From Pseudomonas thivervalensis (GTDB lineage: Bacteria; Pseudomonadota; Gammaproteobacteria; Pseudomonadales; Pseudomonadaceae): DNA of 64,000 bases. The DNA is taken from the NCBI RefSeq assembly GCF_001269655.1, contig NZ_LHVE01000001.1:372001-436000 (forward strand). The letters are read 5' to 3'. The translations under genes were made by a program, and so were the position numbers. Below, one piece after another: positions 24,156 to 33,275 of the stretch (positions are counted from its first letter, which is position 1; the number at the start of each line of letters is the position of its first letter). The notes beneath the pieces are model-generated. The model made no database searches. It was given only the letters and a program-made list of their open reading frames with translations, and was not told the origin of the DNA.

Positions 24156-24414
24156 GGAAGTTACCGTGAAGAAGCGCGTCCGTGCGGGGCTGTGACTGGT
24201 TTCACTGAATTATCGGTCTTGCGACTGAAGTCTTGAGTGCCGTGCGTGCTTTTGTCGCAGTGCCGCACTCGTTGTGCGACGAAGGGTAGGAACCAGATTC
24301 CTGAATCGCAGTCTCTACAGCTCGCGAGCGAAGCACCGCCACCTGTGTAAAGCGTGGCATCGGCGGTGACTTTTCTTTATCGTACGCGCCCCTTGGAAAA
24401 GCCTGGAAATCAAT

Positions 24415-24645
24415 ATGTTGGAAACATCCCTCAGCCAACTGGAGCAACTGGTCAACGACCTGGTGCAACAGAACCTGCACCTCACCGGCCTGAACGAAAC
24501 CCTGAGCGCGGAACTTGCCAGGGCCAAGGATGAAAACGAAAGCCTGCAACTGAGCCTGATGGAACAGGAAGAACTGCACGGCGCCACCGCCGCCCGCATC
24601 CAGGCCCTGATCGAGCGCGCCAGCGCCGGTCCTGTCAGCGCATGA
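24415..24645 (+). CDS. ZapB-like coiled-coil protein (TIGR02449 type)
   Basis: A 76-aa, almost wholly alpha-helical protein with heptad Leu repeats (SLSQLEQLVNDLVQQNLHLT, then LSAELARAKDENESLQLSLM). Small coiled-coil proteins of this type sit directly before zapA in pseudomonads and are thought to act with it at the division ring. It overlaps the ZapA-like gene by 4 bp (ATGA). The usual zapA neighbourhood (6S RNA, ygfA) is absent here, so this may be a second copy. Confidence 0.75.
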   Translation: MLETSLSQLEQLVNDLVQQNLHLTGLNETLSAELARAKDENESLQLSLMEQEELHGATAARIQALIERASAGPVSA

Positions 24646-24944
24646 AGCACGGCGCCGATGGGGTGACGGTCATCTCGATCCTGGGAGAAGACTATTCAAT
24701 CAAAGCGCCGGCCGGGCAGGAACAGGTCCTGTTGGACGCCGCTTCGATGCTCAAGGCCGCACTGGCCGACACGAAAAGGAAATACCCGACGCTGATCGGT
24801 GATCGCCTGCTGGTATTGGCGGCCATGAACCTGTGTTCGCAACAGATGGAAATGCAGAAGCAGCATCAAGCGGAACTCGACCGTTACCAAGAGCAAGTCA
24901 GCGCCACGGTCGAAGTGATTGCCAAGACGATCCAGCAGGCTTGA
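24642..24944 (+). CDS. zapA: ZapA-like cell division protein, diverged
   Basis: The 100-aa product fits the ZapA pattern: a beta-rich head (VTVISILGEDYSIKAPAGQE), helix VLLDAASMLKAALADTKRK, the conserved turn IGDRLLVLAAMNLCSQQME, and a C-terminal coiled coil. ZapA cross-links FtsZ filaments. The sequence is clearly diverged from the pseudomonad ZapA I remember (VQILDKEYxIxCPxxE), and 6S RNA does not follow; downstream are only REPs. It may be a paralogue with a modified role, so the symbol is provisional. Confidence 0.72.
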   Translation: MKHGADGVTVISILGEDYSIKAPAGQEQVLLDAASMLKAALADTKRKYPTLIGDRLLVLAAMNLCSQQMEMQKQHQAELDRYQEQVSATVEVIAKTIQQA

Positions 24945-24978
24945 CCTCTATTAGATCTGATATTGGTGGCGATCCAGT

Positions 24979-25132
24979 TGTGGGAGCGAGCCTGCTCGCG
25001 AAGCGGTGTGTCAGTTGTAACTGATTTGCCTGGTCCATTGCTTTCGCGAGCAGGCTCGCTCCCACAGTAGATATCGGTGAACACAAAATCTGTATTCACG
25101 CCTGCCCCTGTGGGAGCGAGCTTGCTCGCGAT
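24979..25132 (+). repeat. REP doublet plus single REP
   Basis: An inverted pair occupies 24979-25066 (TGTGGGAGCGAGCCTGCTCG .. CAGGCTCGCTCCCACA), and a single copy lies at 25109-25132. They fill the space between the ZapA-like gene and the convergent acyl-CoA dehydrogenase, where 6S RNA might have been expected. Confidence 0.9.
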
Positions 25133-25160
25133 TGGCTCTCAGCCACACCAAAAGACCCGA

Positions 25161-26963
25161 TCAGAACCACTCATCCCGCATCCCCAGGCACGTATCATCG
25201 CGCGCCTCGAGAATCGCCAGTTCATGGTGACACCCCGGCACTTCCCAGGTCAGGAAGTAGCGCGCCGCTTGCAGCTTGCCTTTATAGAAATCGCTGTCCG
25301 CGGCATTCCCTTTGGCCAGGCCTTCCTCTGCACGAATGGCCTGTTCCAGCCAGCGCCAGCCGATCACCATGTGCCCGAACACCTTCAGGTACAGCGCCGA
25401 GTTGGCGAGGCTGCTGTTGACCTTGCCCTGGGCCAGGTCCGTCAGCAAACCGAGGGTGACGGTTTGCAGGCGCGCCACCAACGCCTCCAGCGGCTGGCGC
25501 AACGGCGTCAGTGATGGGTGCGCCTGGGCCCGTTCGGTGGTGTCGGCCACCAGGCGGATCAACTGCTTGAGCCCGGCCCCGCCGTTCTGCGCCAGCTTGC
25601 GCCCCAGCAAGTCCAGGGACTGGATACCGTGGGTGCCTTCATGGATCGGGTTCAAGCGGTTGTCGCGGTAATACTGCTCCACCGGATATTCGCGGGTGTA
25701 GCCGTGGCCGCCGAGAATCTGGATCGCCAGCTCGTTGGCTTTCAGGCAGAACTCCGAGGGCCAGGATTTGACGATGGGGGTCAGCAGGTCCAGCAACTCA
25801 TGGGCGCGCCGACGCTCGGCCTCGCTTTCGAGGGTGGTGGTGTCGTCGAAGAGCCGGGCGGCGTACAGGCCCAGGTCAAACGAACCCTCGACGTAGGCCT
25901 TTTGGGTCAGCAGCATGCGCCGCACGTCGGCGTGCTGGATGATCGCCACGGGGGCGGTGGTCGGGTCCTTGCTGTCGGGTACCCGGCCCTGCGGGCGTTC
26001 GCGGGCGTACTCGAGGGAATACAGGTAGCCGGCGTAACCCAGCATCACCGCCCCCATGCCGACGCCAATCCGCGCCTCGTTCATCATCTGGAACATGTAG
26101 CTCAGGCCGTGGTGCGGTTTGCCGACGAGGTAACCGACACATTCGCCGTTGTCGCCGAAGTTCAGCGCGGTAGAGGTGGTGCCGCGCCAGCCCATCTTGT
26201 GAAACAGCCCGGCCAGTAGCACGTCGTTACGCGGGCCAAGGCTGCCATCATCGTTGACCAGGAACTTGGGCACGATAAACAGCGAAATGCCTTTCACGCC
26301 CGGCGGGGCGTCCGGCAATTTCGCCAGGACCATGTGCACGATGTTTTCCGACAGCGGATGATCGCCGCCGGAGATGAAAATCTTGTTGCCCTTGAGTCGA
26401 TAGCTGCCGTCGGACGCCGGCTCTGCGCGTGTACGAATATCTGACAACGAAGAACCCGCATGGGGCTCGGTCAGGGCCATGGTGCCGAAGAAACGGCCGT
26501 CGATCATCGGTTGCAGAAAGCGCTGCTTCTGCTCGTCGCTGCCAAAACTTTCGATCAGGTTCGCCGCACCCATGGTCAGGAACGGGTAAGAAGTCGACGC
26601 GGCATTGGCCGACTGGAAATGGGCGAAACAGGCCTGGGACAACAACGTCGGCAGCTGCATGCCACCGGCTTCGAAGCTGCGTGCAGCGTTAAGGAAACCT
26701 GCTTCGAGGAAGGCATCCACCGCTGGTTTCACCTCGGGAATCAGGATCGCCTCGCCGTTCTCGTAGCGTGGTTCGTTTTCATCGTTCTTGCGGTTGTGGG
26801 GCGCGAAAAATTTCTCGGCGATGCTGCGGGCCGTGCCGAGGGCTGCGTCGAAGGTTTCGCGATTATGCTCGGCAAACCGCTCGCGCTGAGTCAGGCCCTC
26901 GGCATCGAGGACTTCATACAGCTCGAAAGCCAGATTGCGGGAACTGAGCAACGTCTCGGACAT
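25161..26963 (-). CDS. Acyl-CoA dehydrogenase, FAD-dependent, ~600-aa class
   Basis: The 600-aa enzyme belongs to the long acyl-CoA dehydrogenase class with an extra C-terminal domain. Visible marks are the FAD-contact block MALTEPHAGSSLSDIRTRAE and KGNKIFISGGDHPLSE, AIQILGGHGYTREYPVEQYY, and the catalytic Glu in NPIHEGTHGIQSLDLLGRK. It oxidises acyl-CoA to 2-enoyl-CoA and passes electrons to ETF. Chain-length preference cannot be read. The same gene occurs near cvrA and mscK in P. aeruginosa (from memory). It is a single-gene unit with a REP region at its 3' end. Confidence 0.93.
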   Translation of the reverse strand: MSETLLSSRNLAFELYEVLDAEGLTQRERFAEHNRETFDAALGTARSIAEKFFAPHNRKNDENEPRYENGEAILIPEVKPAVDAFLEAGFLNAARSFEAGGMQLPTLLSQACFAHFQSANAASTSYPFLTMGAANLIESFGSDEQKQRFLQPMIDGRFFGTMALTEPHAGSSLSDIRTRAEPASDGSYRLKGNKIFISGGDHPLSENIVHMVLAKLPDAPPGVKGISLFIVPKFLVNDDGSLGPRNDVLLAGLFHKMGWRGTTSTALNFGDNGECVGYLVGKPHHGLSYMFQMMNEARIGVGMGAVMLGYAGYLYSLEYARERPQGRVPDSKDPTTAPVAIIQHADVRRMLLTQKAYVEGSFDLGLYAARLFDDTTTLESEAERRRAHELLDLLTPIVKSWPSEFCLKANELAIQILGGHGYTREYPVEQYYRDNRLNPIHEGTHGIQSLDLLGRKLAQNGGAGLKQLIRLVADTTERAQAHPSLTPLRQPLEALVARLQTVTLGLLTDLAQGKVNSSLANSALYLKVFGHMVIGWRWLEQAIRAEEGLAKGNAADSDFYKGKLQAARYFLTWEVPGCHHELAILEARDDTCLGMRDEWF

Positions 26964-27070
26964 GGCGGCCTACCTTTTTTTGGAATGGGCCGAGTCTAGG
27001 CGTGGGAATGGAGGCTGAACAGGATGATTGATTTGGGTGATGGAGGAGCGAGGGTGACGCTAATCAAAAA

Positions 27071-27131
27071 TGTGGGAGCGAGCTTGCTCCCACAGGGTCG
27101 GTGGGCTGAGCATCTGTTGCAGATGCTCAGC
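27071..27131 (-). terminator. REP hairpin and second hairpin at the 3' end of putA
   Basis: Two stems stand together. A perfect 12-bp dyad GCTGAGCATCTG-TTG-CAGATGCTCAGC at 27105-27131 lies 12 bp past the putA stop. Next on the minus strand comes a REP hairpin (27071-27094, TGTGGGAGCGAGCTTGCTCC dyad) followed by TTTTTGATT, a terminator-like run. Together they probably end putA transcription. Confidence 0.65.
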
Positions 27132-27142
27132 TAACGTTTCGC

Positions 27143-30100
27143 TTAGCCGATCGTCATCAGGCTGGCGTTACCACCCGCCGCGGCGGTGTTGACGCTCAAG
27201 GCGCGCTCGATCACCAGGCGCTCCAGCGCCACCCCGGTTTCGCCTTGGGACAAACCATGGACCCCGACGATGGCGCCGGCGCGCTTGGCCACTTGCTGGC
27301 AAACGCCGCGCAGTTGGTCCGAATCGCCATGGTGCAGGACTGCGTCGAACAGCACATCGTCCTTGGTCCAGTCGGCCACGCGCTGGATGCGTGCCTGAAT
27401 GTCCTTCGGCAAGCGTGTGAACACGGCCTTGCTGGTGTCGGTTTCCGGCCACACGGCCGAGCCACCCACGGCCAGTACGGCCGCCAGTTGCGTCAGCAGG
27501 TCGCCTTCCACGTCGGCCAGGCACAGCACATGCTCACGCGGCAGGATGGCGTAGCTGTTGCGTTCGCCGGTCGGGCCGGTGAGCTGGCGGGTGATACCGC
27601 TTTGCGACTGGGCGGCGAACTGCACGCACAGGGCGCTCAGTTCGGCGAGCTTCTGGCTGTCGGCCCAGGCTTGCAGCGCCGCCAGCGGTCTGCCCATGGC
27701 GTCGCGCAGGCGCAGGTCCGGTGCAGTCAGGGCATCGCCACGAACGAAGGATTGTTGGATCGCATCGGTAGGACGTGTCGACAACAGGCGGTACAGGTAC
27801 AGCGGACCACCCGCCTTGGGGCCGGTGCCCGACAGGCCTTCGCCACCAAACGGCTGCACACCGACCACGGCACCGACAATGTTGCGGTTCACGTAGACGT
27901 TGCCCGCATGCACATTGTCGATGACCTTGGCGATGGTCTCGTCGATGCGCGTGTGCACGCCCAAAGTCAGGCCGTAGCCGGAAGCGTTGATCTGGTTGAT
28001 CAACTGATCCAGTTCCTTGCGCTTGTAGCGCACCACGTGCAGCACCGGGCCAAAGATTTCGCGCTGCAGTTCATCGAAGCTTTCCAGCTCGATCAAGGTT
28101 GGCATCACAAAGGTGCCGCGCTTGCATTCGTCACTGTCGGCGATTGCCATCTGGTACACGCTGCGACCTTTGTCGCGCATGGCCTGGATGTGTTTCTCGA
28201 TGCCGGCCTTGGCTTCGGCGTCGATCACCGGGCCGATGTCCACGGACAGGCGCTCAGGATTGCCGAGGCGCGATTCGGCCATGGCACCCTTGAGCATTTC
28301 GATGACGCGGTCGGCGGAATCTTCCTGCAGGCACAGGACCCGCAGGGCCGAGCAACGCTGGCCAGCACTGTCGAAGGCCGACGACACCACATCGATGACC
28401 ACTTGTTCGGTCAGCGCCGAGGAGTCGACGATCATGGCGTTCTGGCCGCCGGTCTCGGCGATCAGCGGGATCGGACGGCCCTGGTTGTCCAGGCGACCGG
28501 CGATGTTGCGTTGCAGCAGGCGGGCGACTTCGGTGGATCCGGTGAACATCACGCCTTTGACCCGCTCGTCACCCACCAGGCGGGCGCCGACGGTTTCGCC
28601 GCGACCCGGCAGCAGTTGCAGGACGCCTTCCGGAATACCGGCTTCGAGCATCAGGCGCACCGCCTGGGCTGCCACCAACGGCGTCTGCTCGGCGGGCTTG
28701 GCCAGTACCGGGTTGCCGGCGGCCAGTGCGGCGGCGACCTGGCCGCTGAAAATCGCCAGCGGGAAGTTCCACGGGCTGATGCAGACCACCGGGCCCAGTG
28801 GGCGGTGGGCGTCGTTGGTGAAATCGTTGCGCGCCTGCACTGCGTAGTAGCGCAGGAAATCCACGGCTTCACGCACTTCGGCGATGGCGTTGGCGAAGGT
28901 CTTGCCGGCTTCGCGGGCCAGCAGGCCCATCAACGGCTGGATCTCGCCTTCCATCAGGTCGGCGGCGCGCTCGAGGATCGCGGCGCGCTCGGCCGGTGGC
29001 GTGGCCTGCCAGATCGGTGCGGCGTTGAGGGCGCATTGGATAGCGTTGTCGACGTCGGCGACCGTGGCCTCCTGCACATGGCCGACCACGTCGCGGTGAT
29101 CGGACGGGTTCAGCACCGCTGCCGGGGTTTCTTCGCTGGCGGCGCAACCGAGCATCGGTACGGCTTTCCAGTCGTTATGGGCGGTCGCCAGCAGGGCGCA
29201 GGACAGCGACGCGAGGCGATGTTCGTTGGCCAGGTCGATGCCGCTGGAGTTGGCGCGGTCGCTGCCGTACAGGTCGCGCGGCAATGGGATGCGCGGGTGC
29301 GGCAGGCCGAAACCGCCTTCCAGGGTTGCCATCTGCTCGATGCTGGCCACTGGATCGGCGACCAGTTCCTGGATGGAAATCGATTGGTCGGCGATGCGGT
29401 TGACGAACGAAGTGTTCGCGCCGTTTTCCAGCAAGCGGCGTACGAGGTAGGCCAGCAGTGTTTCATGGGTGCCGACCGGGGCGTACACACGGCACGGACG
29501 GTTCAGCTTGCCTTCGGAAACCTTGCCGACAACCTGTTCGTACAGCGGTTCACCCATGCCGTGCAGGCACTGGAATTCGTACTGGCCCGGGTAATAGTTC
29601 TGACCGGCGATGTGATAAATAGCCGACAGGGTATGGGCGTTGTGCGTGGCGAATTGCGGGTAGATGACTTCCGGCACCGACAGCAGCTTGCGGGCGCAAG
29701 CGATGTAGGAAACGTCGGTGTACACCTTGCGGGTGTAGACCGGATAACCTTCCAGGCCTTCGACCTGGGCGCGCTTGATCTCGCTGTCCCAGTACGCGCC
29801 TTTTACCAGGCGAATCATCAGGCGGTGGCGGCTGCGACGGGCGAGGTCGATGACGTAGTCGATCACATACGGGCAACGCTTCTGGTACGCCTGGATCACG
29901 AAACCGATGCCGTTCCAGCCGGTCAGTTGCGGCTCGAAGCACAGGCGCTCCAGCAGGTCCAGGGACAGTTCGAGGCGGTCGGCTTCCTCGGCATCGATGT
30001 TCAGGCCGATGTCGTACTGCTTGGCCAGCAGGGTCAGCGACAGCAGGCGCGGGTACAGCTCTTCCATGACGCGCTCGTACTGGGCGCGGCTGTAGCGCGG

Positions 30101-31096
30101 GTGCAGGGCCGAGAGCTTGATGGAAATGCCCGGGCCTTCATAAATCCCACGGCCATGGGACGCTTTGCCGATCGAGTGAATGGCTTGTTCATACGAGGCC
30201 AGGTACTTCTGGGCGTCATGTTCGGTGAGTGCGGCTTCACCCAGCATGTCGTAGGAATAACGGAAACCCTTGGCTTCGAACTTGCTGGCGTTGGCCAGGG
30301 CTTCGGCAATGGTTTCGCCGGTGACGAACTGTTCGCCCATCAGGCGCATGGCCATGTCGACGCCCTTGCGGATCATCGGCTCGCCGCTCTTGCCGATGAT
30401 GCGGCTCAGGGAAGAGGTCAGGCCTGCTTCGTTATGAGTGGCGACCAGCTTGCCGGTCAGCAGCAGGCCCCAGGTGGCGGCGTTGACGAACAGCGATGGG
30501 CTGTTGCCCAGGTGGGGCTGCCAGTTGCCGGTGCTGATCTTGTCGCGGATCAGCGCGTCACGGGTGCCTTTGTCCGGGATGCGCAGCAGCGCCTCGGCCA
30601 GGCACATCAGCGCCACGCCTTCCTGGGACGACAGGGAAAATTCCTGCAACAGGCCCTGAACGATACCGGCGCGGCCGCCGGCACTTTTCTGGTTGCGCAG
30701 TTTTTCAGCAATCGAAGCGGCCAGCTTGTTGGTGGCTTCGGCCATTTGCGCCGGCAGGCGGGCCTGCTCGATCAGCATCGGCACCACTTCCGGCTCAGGG
30801 CGACGGTAAGCGGCAGTAATAGAAGCGCGCAGGACTGATTGCGGCAGGATGCTCTCGGCAAATTCGAGGAAACATTGGTGAGCGTGGTCGACCTGCACGT
30901 CGCCAGCATCATCGCTGTCGGCACGAGGGGAACCGTTCAGCTCGGTCAGGGTTGCACCACCCTCGAGTTTTTCCAGGTAATTGAAAATTGCCTGCTTGAT
31001 CAGCCAGTGTGGCGTGCGATCAATCGAGGTTGCGGCCGCCTTCAGGCGTTCGCGGGTCGGGTCGTCGAGTTTGACCCCAAGGGTGGTGGTAGCCAT
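27143..31096 (-). CDS. putA: Trifunctional PutA: proline dehydrogenase, P5C dehydrogenase and DNA-binding repressor
   Basis: The 1317-aa protein starts with a ribbon-helix-helix domain (MATTTLGVKLDDPTRERLKA, then TPHWLIKQAIFNYLEK), so it can also repress put genes. The proline dehydrogenase barrel follows (ISIKLSALHPRYSRAQYERV, NIDAEEADRLELSLDLLERL, LVKGAYWDSEIKRAQ), then an aldehyde dehydrogenase with PLAIFSGQVAAALAAGNPVL, the Glu in LIAETGGQNAM and catalytic Cys in FDSAGQRCSALRVLCLQ. A C-terminal extension ends AAAGGNASLMTIG. It oxidises proline to glutamate at the membrane. It is divergent from putP. Confidence 0.98.
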   Translation of the reverse strand: MATTTLGVKLDDPTRERLKAAATSIDRTPHWLIKQAIFNYLEKLEGGATLTELNGSPRADSDDAGDVQVDHAHQCFLEFAESILPQSVLRASITAAYRRPEPEVVPMLIEQARLPAQMAEATNKLAASIAEKLRNQKSAGGRAGIVQGLLQEFSLSSQEGVALMCLAEALLRIPDKGTRDALIRDKISTGNWQPHLGNSPSLFVNAATWGLLLTGKLVATHNEAGLTSSLSRIIGKSGEPMIRKGVDMAMRLMGEQFVTGETIAEALANASKFEAKGFRYSYDMLGEAALTEHDAQKYLASYEQAIHSIGKASHGRGIYEGPGISIKLSALHPRYSRAQYERVMEELYPRLLSLTLLAKQYDIGLNIDAEEADRLELSLDLLERLCFEPQLTGWNGIGFVIQAYQKRCPYVIDYVIDLARRSRHRLMIRLVKGAYWDSEIKRAQVEGLEGYPVYTRKVYTDVSYIACARKLLSVPEVIYPQFATHNAHTLSAIYHIAGQNYYPGQYEFQCLHGMGEPLYEQVVGKVSEGKLNRPCRVYAPVGTHETLLAYLVRRLLENGANTSFVNRIADQSISIQELVADPVASIEQMATLEGGFGLPHPRIPLPRDLYGSDRANSSGIDLANEHRLASLSCALLATAHNDWKAVPMLGCAASEETPAAVLNPSDHRDVVGHVQEATVADVDNAIQCALNAAPIWQATPPAERAAILERAADLMEGEIQPLMGLLAREAGKTFANAIAEVREAVDFLRYYAVQARNDFTNDAHRPLGPVVCISPWNFPLAIFSGQVAAALAAGNPVLAKPAEQTPLVAAQAVRLMLEAGIPEGVLQLLPGRGETVGARLVGDERVKGVMFTGSTEVARLLQRNIAGRLDNQGRPIPLIAETGGQNAMIVDSSALTEQVVIDVVSSAFDSAGQRCSALRVLCLQEDSADRVIEMLKGAMAESRLGNPERLSVDIGPVIDAEAKAGIEKHIQAMRDKGRSVYQMAIADSDECKRGTFVMPTLIELESFDELQREIFGPVLHVVRYKRKELDQLINQINASGYGLTLGVHTRIDETIAKVIDNVHAGNVYVNRNIVGAVVGVQPFGGEGLSGTGPKAGGPLYLYRLLSTRPTDAIQQSFVRGDALTAPDLRLRDAMGRPLAALQAWADSQKLAELSALCVQFAAQSQSGITRQLTGPTGERNSYAILPREHVLCLADVEGDLLTQLAAVLAVGGSAVWPETDTSKAVFTRLPKDIQARIQRVADWTKDDVLFDAVLHHGDSDQLRGVCQQVAKRAGAIVGVHGLSQGETGVALERLVIERALSVNTAAAGGNASLMTIG

Positions 31097-31557
31097 ATTT
31101 TTATCCTCATGTTTACCACGTATGGCGTGGCATCAGCTGGCCGCAAGATTAGCTGTGCGCTGATTGAGGTGCAACCGGGTGCAACCCTTTTTTTCTTGAA
31201 ACGACCGACAGCTCATCCGGAAGCCAGCGCGGCCCCGCCAATCCTGCACCGCCTTAGTGCTTTGACTTCTAGCAACGCGTCGTTGACTGCACTAAAAGGG
31301 AGCAAAAAACAGCGTTTTGGCGACAAAACCGATCAGGTGCAACTTATTCGAGCGAAACTGGTTGCACCTTATTTGATTTGTTGAATAGCATTCGCGGCCA
31401 AGGTGCAACCGGTTCCAAGCCGAGGGGCATCGGCTGATGGCTTTCCTGGGGAAACATCGGTCATAAAAATCGCGGGTCTGCAAATCGTCTACAACGTCTG
31501 TGTTGTCGACGCTTTCAACTGCCACCGCACCATAAAAACAAAGCCAGGGCGTAACTC
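31097..31557. other. putA-putP divergent control region
   Basis: 461 bp without a gene. It holds the five GGTGCAAC boxes described at 31168-31409 and must hold both promoters. No open frame here has a ribosome site or family resemblance. No clear sigma-70 or sigma-54 pair was identified. Confidence 0.7.
31168..31409. promoter_or_regulatory. Five PutA operator-like boxes (GGTGCAAC/GTTGCACC)
   Basis: Identical octamers occur at 31168-31175, 31178-31185, 31336-31343, 31361-31368 (inverted) and 31402-31409. Each contains GTTGCA on one strand, the core reported for E. coli PutA operators. The first two are direct repeats exactly 10 bp apart; the third and fourth form an inverted pair with a 25-bp period. 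The N-terminal ribbon-helix-helix of PutA is the obvious ligand. Confidence 0.75.
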
Positions 31558-33042
31558 ATGAGTGTTAGTAATCCTACCTTGATCACTTTCGTGATCTACA
31601 TCGCAGCCATGGTCCTGATCGGTCTGATGGCTTACCGCTCCACCAATAACCTTTCCGATTACATCCTGGGCGGTCGCAGCCTCGGCAGCGTGGTCACGGC
31701 ATTGTCCGCCGGTGCTTCCGACATGAGCGGCTGGTTGTTGATGGGGTTGCCGGGGGCCATCTACATGTCCGGCCTGTCGGAAAGCTGGATCGCCATCGGC
31801 CTGGTCATCGGTGCCTACCTGAACTGGCTGTTCGTGGCCGGTCGCCTGCGGGTGCAGACCGAACACAACGGTGACGCCCTGACGCTGCCGGATTACTTCT
31901 CCAGTCGTTTTGAAGACAAGAGCGGCCTGCTGCGGATCATCTCTGCGGTAGTGATCCTGGTGTTCTTCACCATTTACTGCGCTTCCGGCATCGTCGCCGG
32001 TGCCCGTCTGTTCGAAAGCACCTTCGGCATGTCCTACGAGACCGCGCTGTGGGCCGGTGCTGCCGCGACCATCGCCTACACCTTCGTCGGTGGTTTCCTG
32101 GCCGTGAGCTGGACCGATACCGTACAAGCCACCCTGATGATCTTCGCATTGATCCTCACGCCGATCATCGTGCTGCTGGCGACCGGCGGTGTGGACACCA
32201 CGTTCCTGGCCATCGAAGCGAAAGACCCGTCGTCCTTCGACATGCTGAAAAACACCACCTTCATCGGCATCATCTCGCTGATGGGCTGGGGCCTGGGCTA
32301 CTTCGGCCAACCGCACATCCTGGCGCGCTTCATGGCGGCGGATTCGGTCAAGTCGATCGCCAAGGCACGTCGCATTTCCATGACCTGGATGATCCTGTGC
32401 CTGGGCGGCACCGTGGCCGTGGGCTTCTTCGGTATCGCTTACTTCTCGGCGCACCCTGAGGTGGCCGGTCCAGTGACCGAAAACCCTGAGCGCGTGTTCA
32501 TCGAGCTGGCGAAGCTGCTGTTCAACCCTTGGGTTGCCGGCGTGTTGCTGTCGGCCATCCTGGCGGCGGTGATGAGTACCCTGAGCTGCCAGTTGCTGGT
32601 GTGCTCCAGTGCCCTGACCGAAGACTTCTACAAGACCTTCCTGCGCAAGAGCGCTTCCCAGCTGGAACTGGTCTGGGTCGGTCGCGCCATGGTGCTGCTG
32701 GTGGCCTTGGTCGCCATTGCCCTGGCCGCCAACCCGGAAAACCGCGTACTGGGTCTGGTGAGCTACGCCTGGGCCGGCTTCGGTGCCGCCTTCGGCCCGG
32801 TTGTACTGATCTCGGTGATCTGGAAAGGCATGACCCGCAACGGTGCGCTGGCCGGCATCCTGGTGGGTGCGATCACTGTCATCGTCTGGAAGCACTTCGA
32901 GCTGCTGGGCCTGTACGAAATCATCCCGGGCTTCATCTTCGCCAGCCTGGCTATCTTCTTCGTCAGCAAGATGGGCTCGCCTACCGCCGGTATGGTGCAG
33001 CGCTTCGAAGCGGCCGAGAAAGATTTCCGCCTGAACCAGTAA
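31558..33042 (+). CDS. putP: Sodium/proline symporter PutP
   Basis: The 494-aa permease of the SSS (LeuT-fold) family has about 13 membrane segments. The Na+/proline region LIGLMAYRSTNNLSDYILGG, then ALSAGASDMSGWLLMGLPGA, and GWGLGYFGQPHILARFMAAD match PutP. It imports proline with sodium for PutA. It is transcribed away from putA across a region full of PutA-type boxes, so proline should induce both. Shine-Dalgarno is weak (AGGGC). A REP composite follows its stop. Confidence 0.97.
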   Translation: MSVSNPTLITFVIYIAAMVLIGLMAYRSTNNLSDYILGGRSLGSVVTALSAGASDMSGWLLMGLPGAIYMSGLSESWIAIGLVIGAYLNWLFVAGRLRVQTEHNGDALTLPDYFSSRFEDKSGLLRIISAVVILVFFTIYCASGIVAGARLFESTFGMSYETALWAGAAATIAYTFVGGFLAVSWTDTVQATLMIFALILTPIIVLLATGGVDTTFLAIEAKDPSSFDMLKNTTFIGIISLMGWGLGYFGQPHILARFMAADSVKSIAKARRISMTWMILCLGGTVAVGFFGIAYFSAHPEVAGPVTENPERVFIELAKLLFNPWVAGVLLSAILAAVMSTLSCQLLVCSSALTEDFYKTFLRKSASQLELVWVGRAMVLLVALVAIALAANPENRVLGLVSYAWAGFGAAFGPVVLISVIWKGMTRNGALAGILVGAITVIVWKHFELLGLYEIIPGFIFASLAIFFVSKMGSPTAGMVQRFEAAEKDFRLNQ

Positions 33043-33079
33043 GACCCTCAGCGCGGCCTTGGGCCCGCAGGTGATCCAA

Positions 33080-33270
33080 TGTGGCAGGGGAGCTTGCTCC
33101 CGCTGGCCATAAGCGCTGTGTAGGAGCTGTGTAGGAGCTGTCGAGTGCAACGAGGCTGCGATCTTTCCCCATACGCTTGAGTCTCAAGCGAAAGATCAAA
33201 AGATCAAAAGATCGCAGCCTTCGGCAGCTCCTACAGGGCGCAGTCCAGCGGGAGCAAGCTCCCTCGCCAC
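33080..33270 (+). repeat. REP composite (nested palindrome) after putP
   Basis: 191 bp, the longest copy. Outer arms TGTGGCAGGGGAGCTTGCTC .. GAGCAAGCTCCCTCGCCAC; the inner module has a duplicated GTAGGAGCTGT on the left and a duplicated GATCAAAA on the right, showing small tandem slippage. It ends 5 bp before the DUF2165 stop codon on the other strand. Confidence 0.85.
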
Positions 33271-33275
33271 GGATA

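Noticed and set aside
24945..25160. 6S RNA (ssrS) after the ZapA-like gene
   Set aside because: The space holds only REP copies; no long rod-like RNA fold with a central bubble could be traced.
27245..30838. A very long open frame (1197 codons) antisense to putA
   Set aside because: It mirrors putA codon bias, has no ribosome site and shows no domain; high-G+C genes often leave such antisense frames open.
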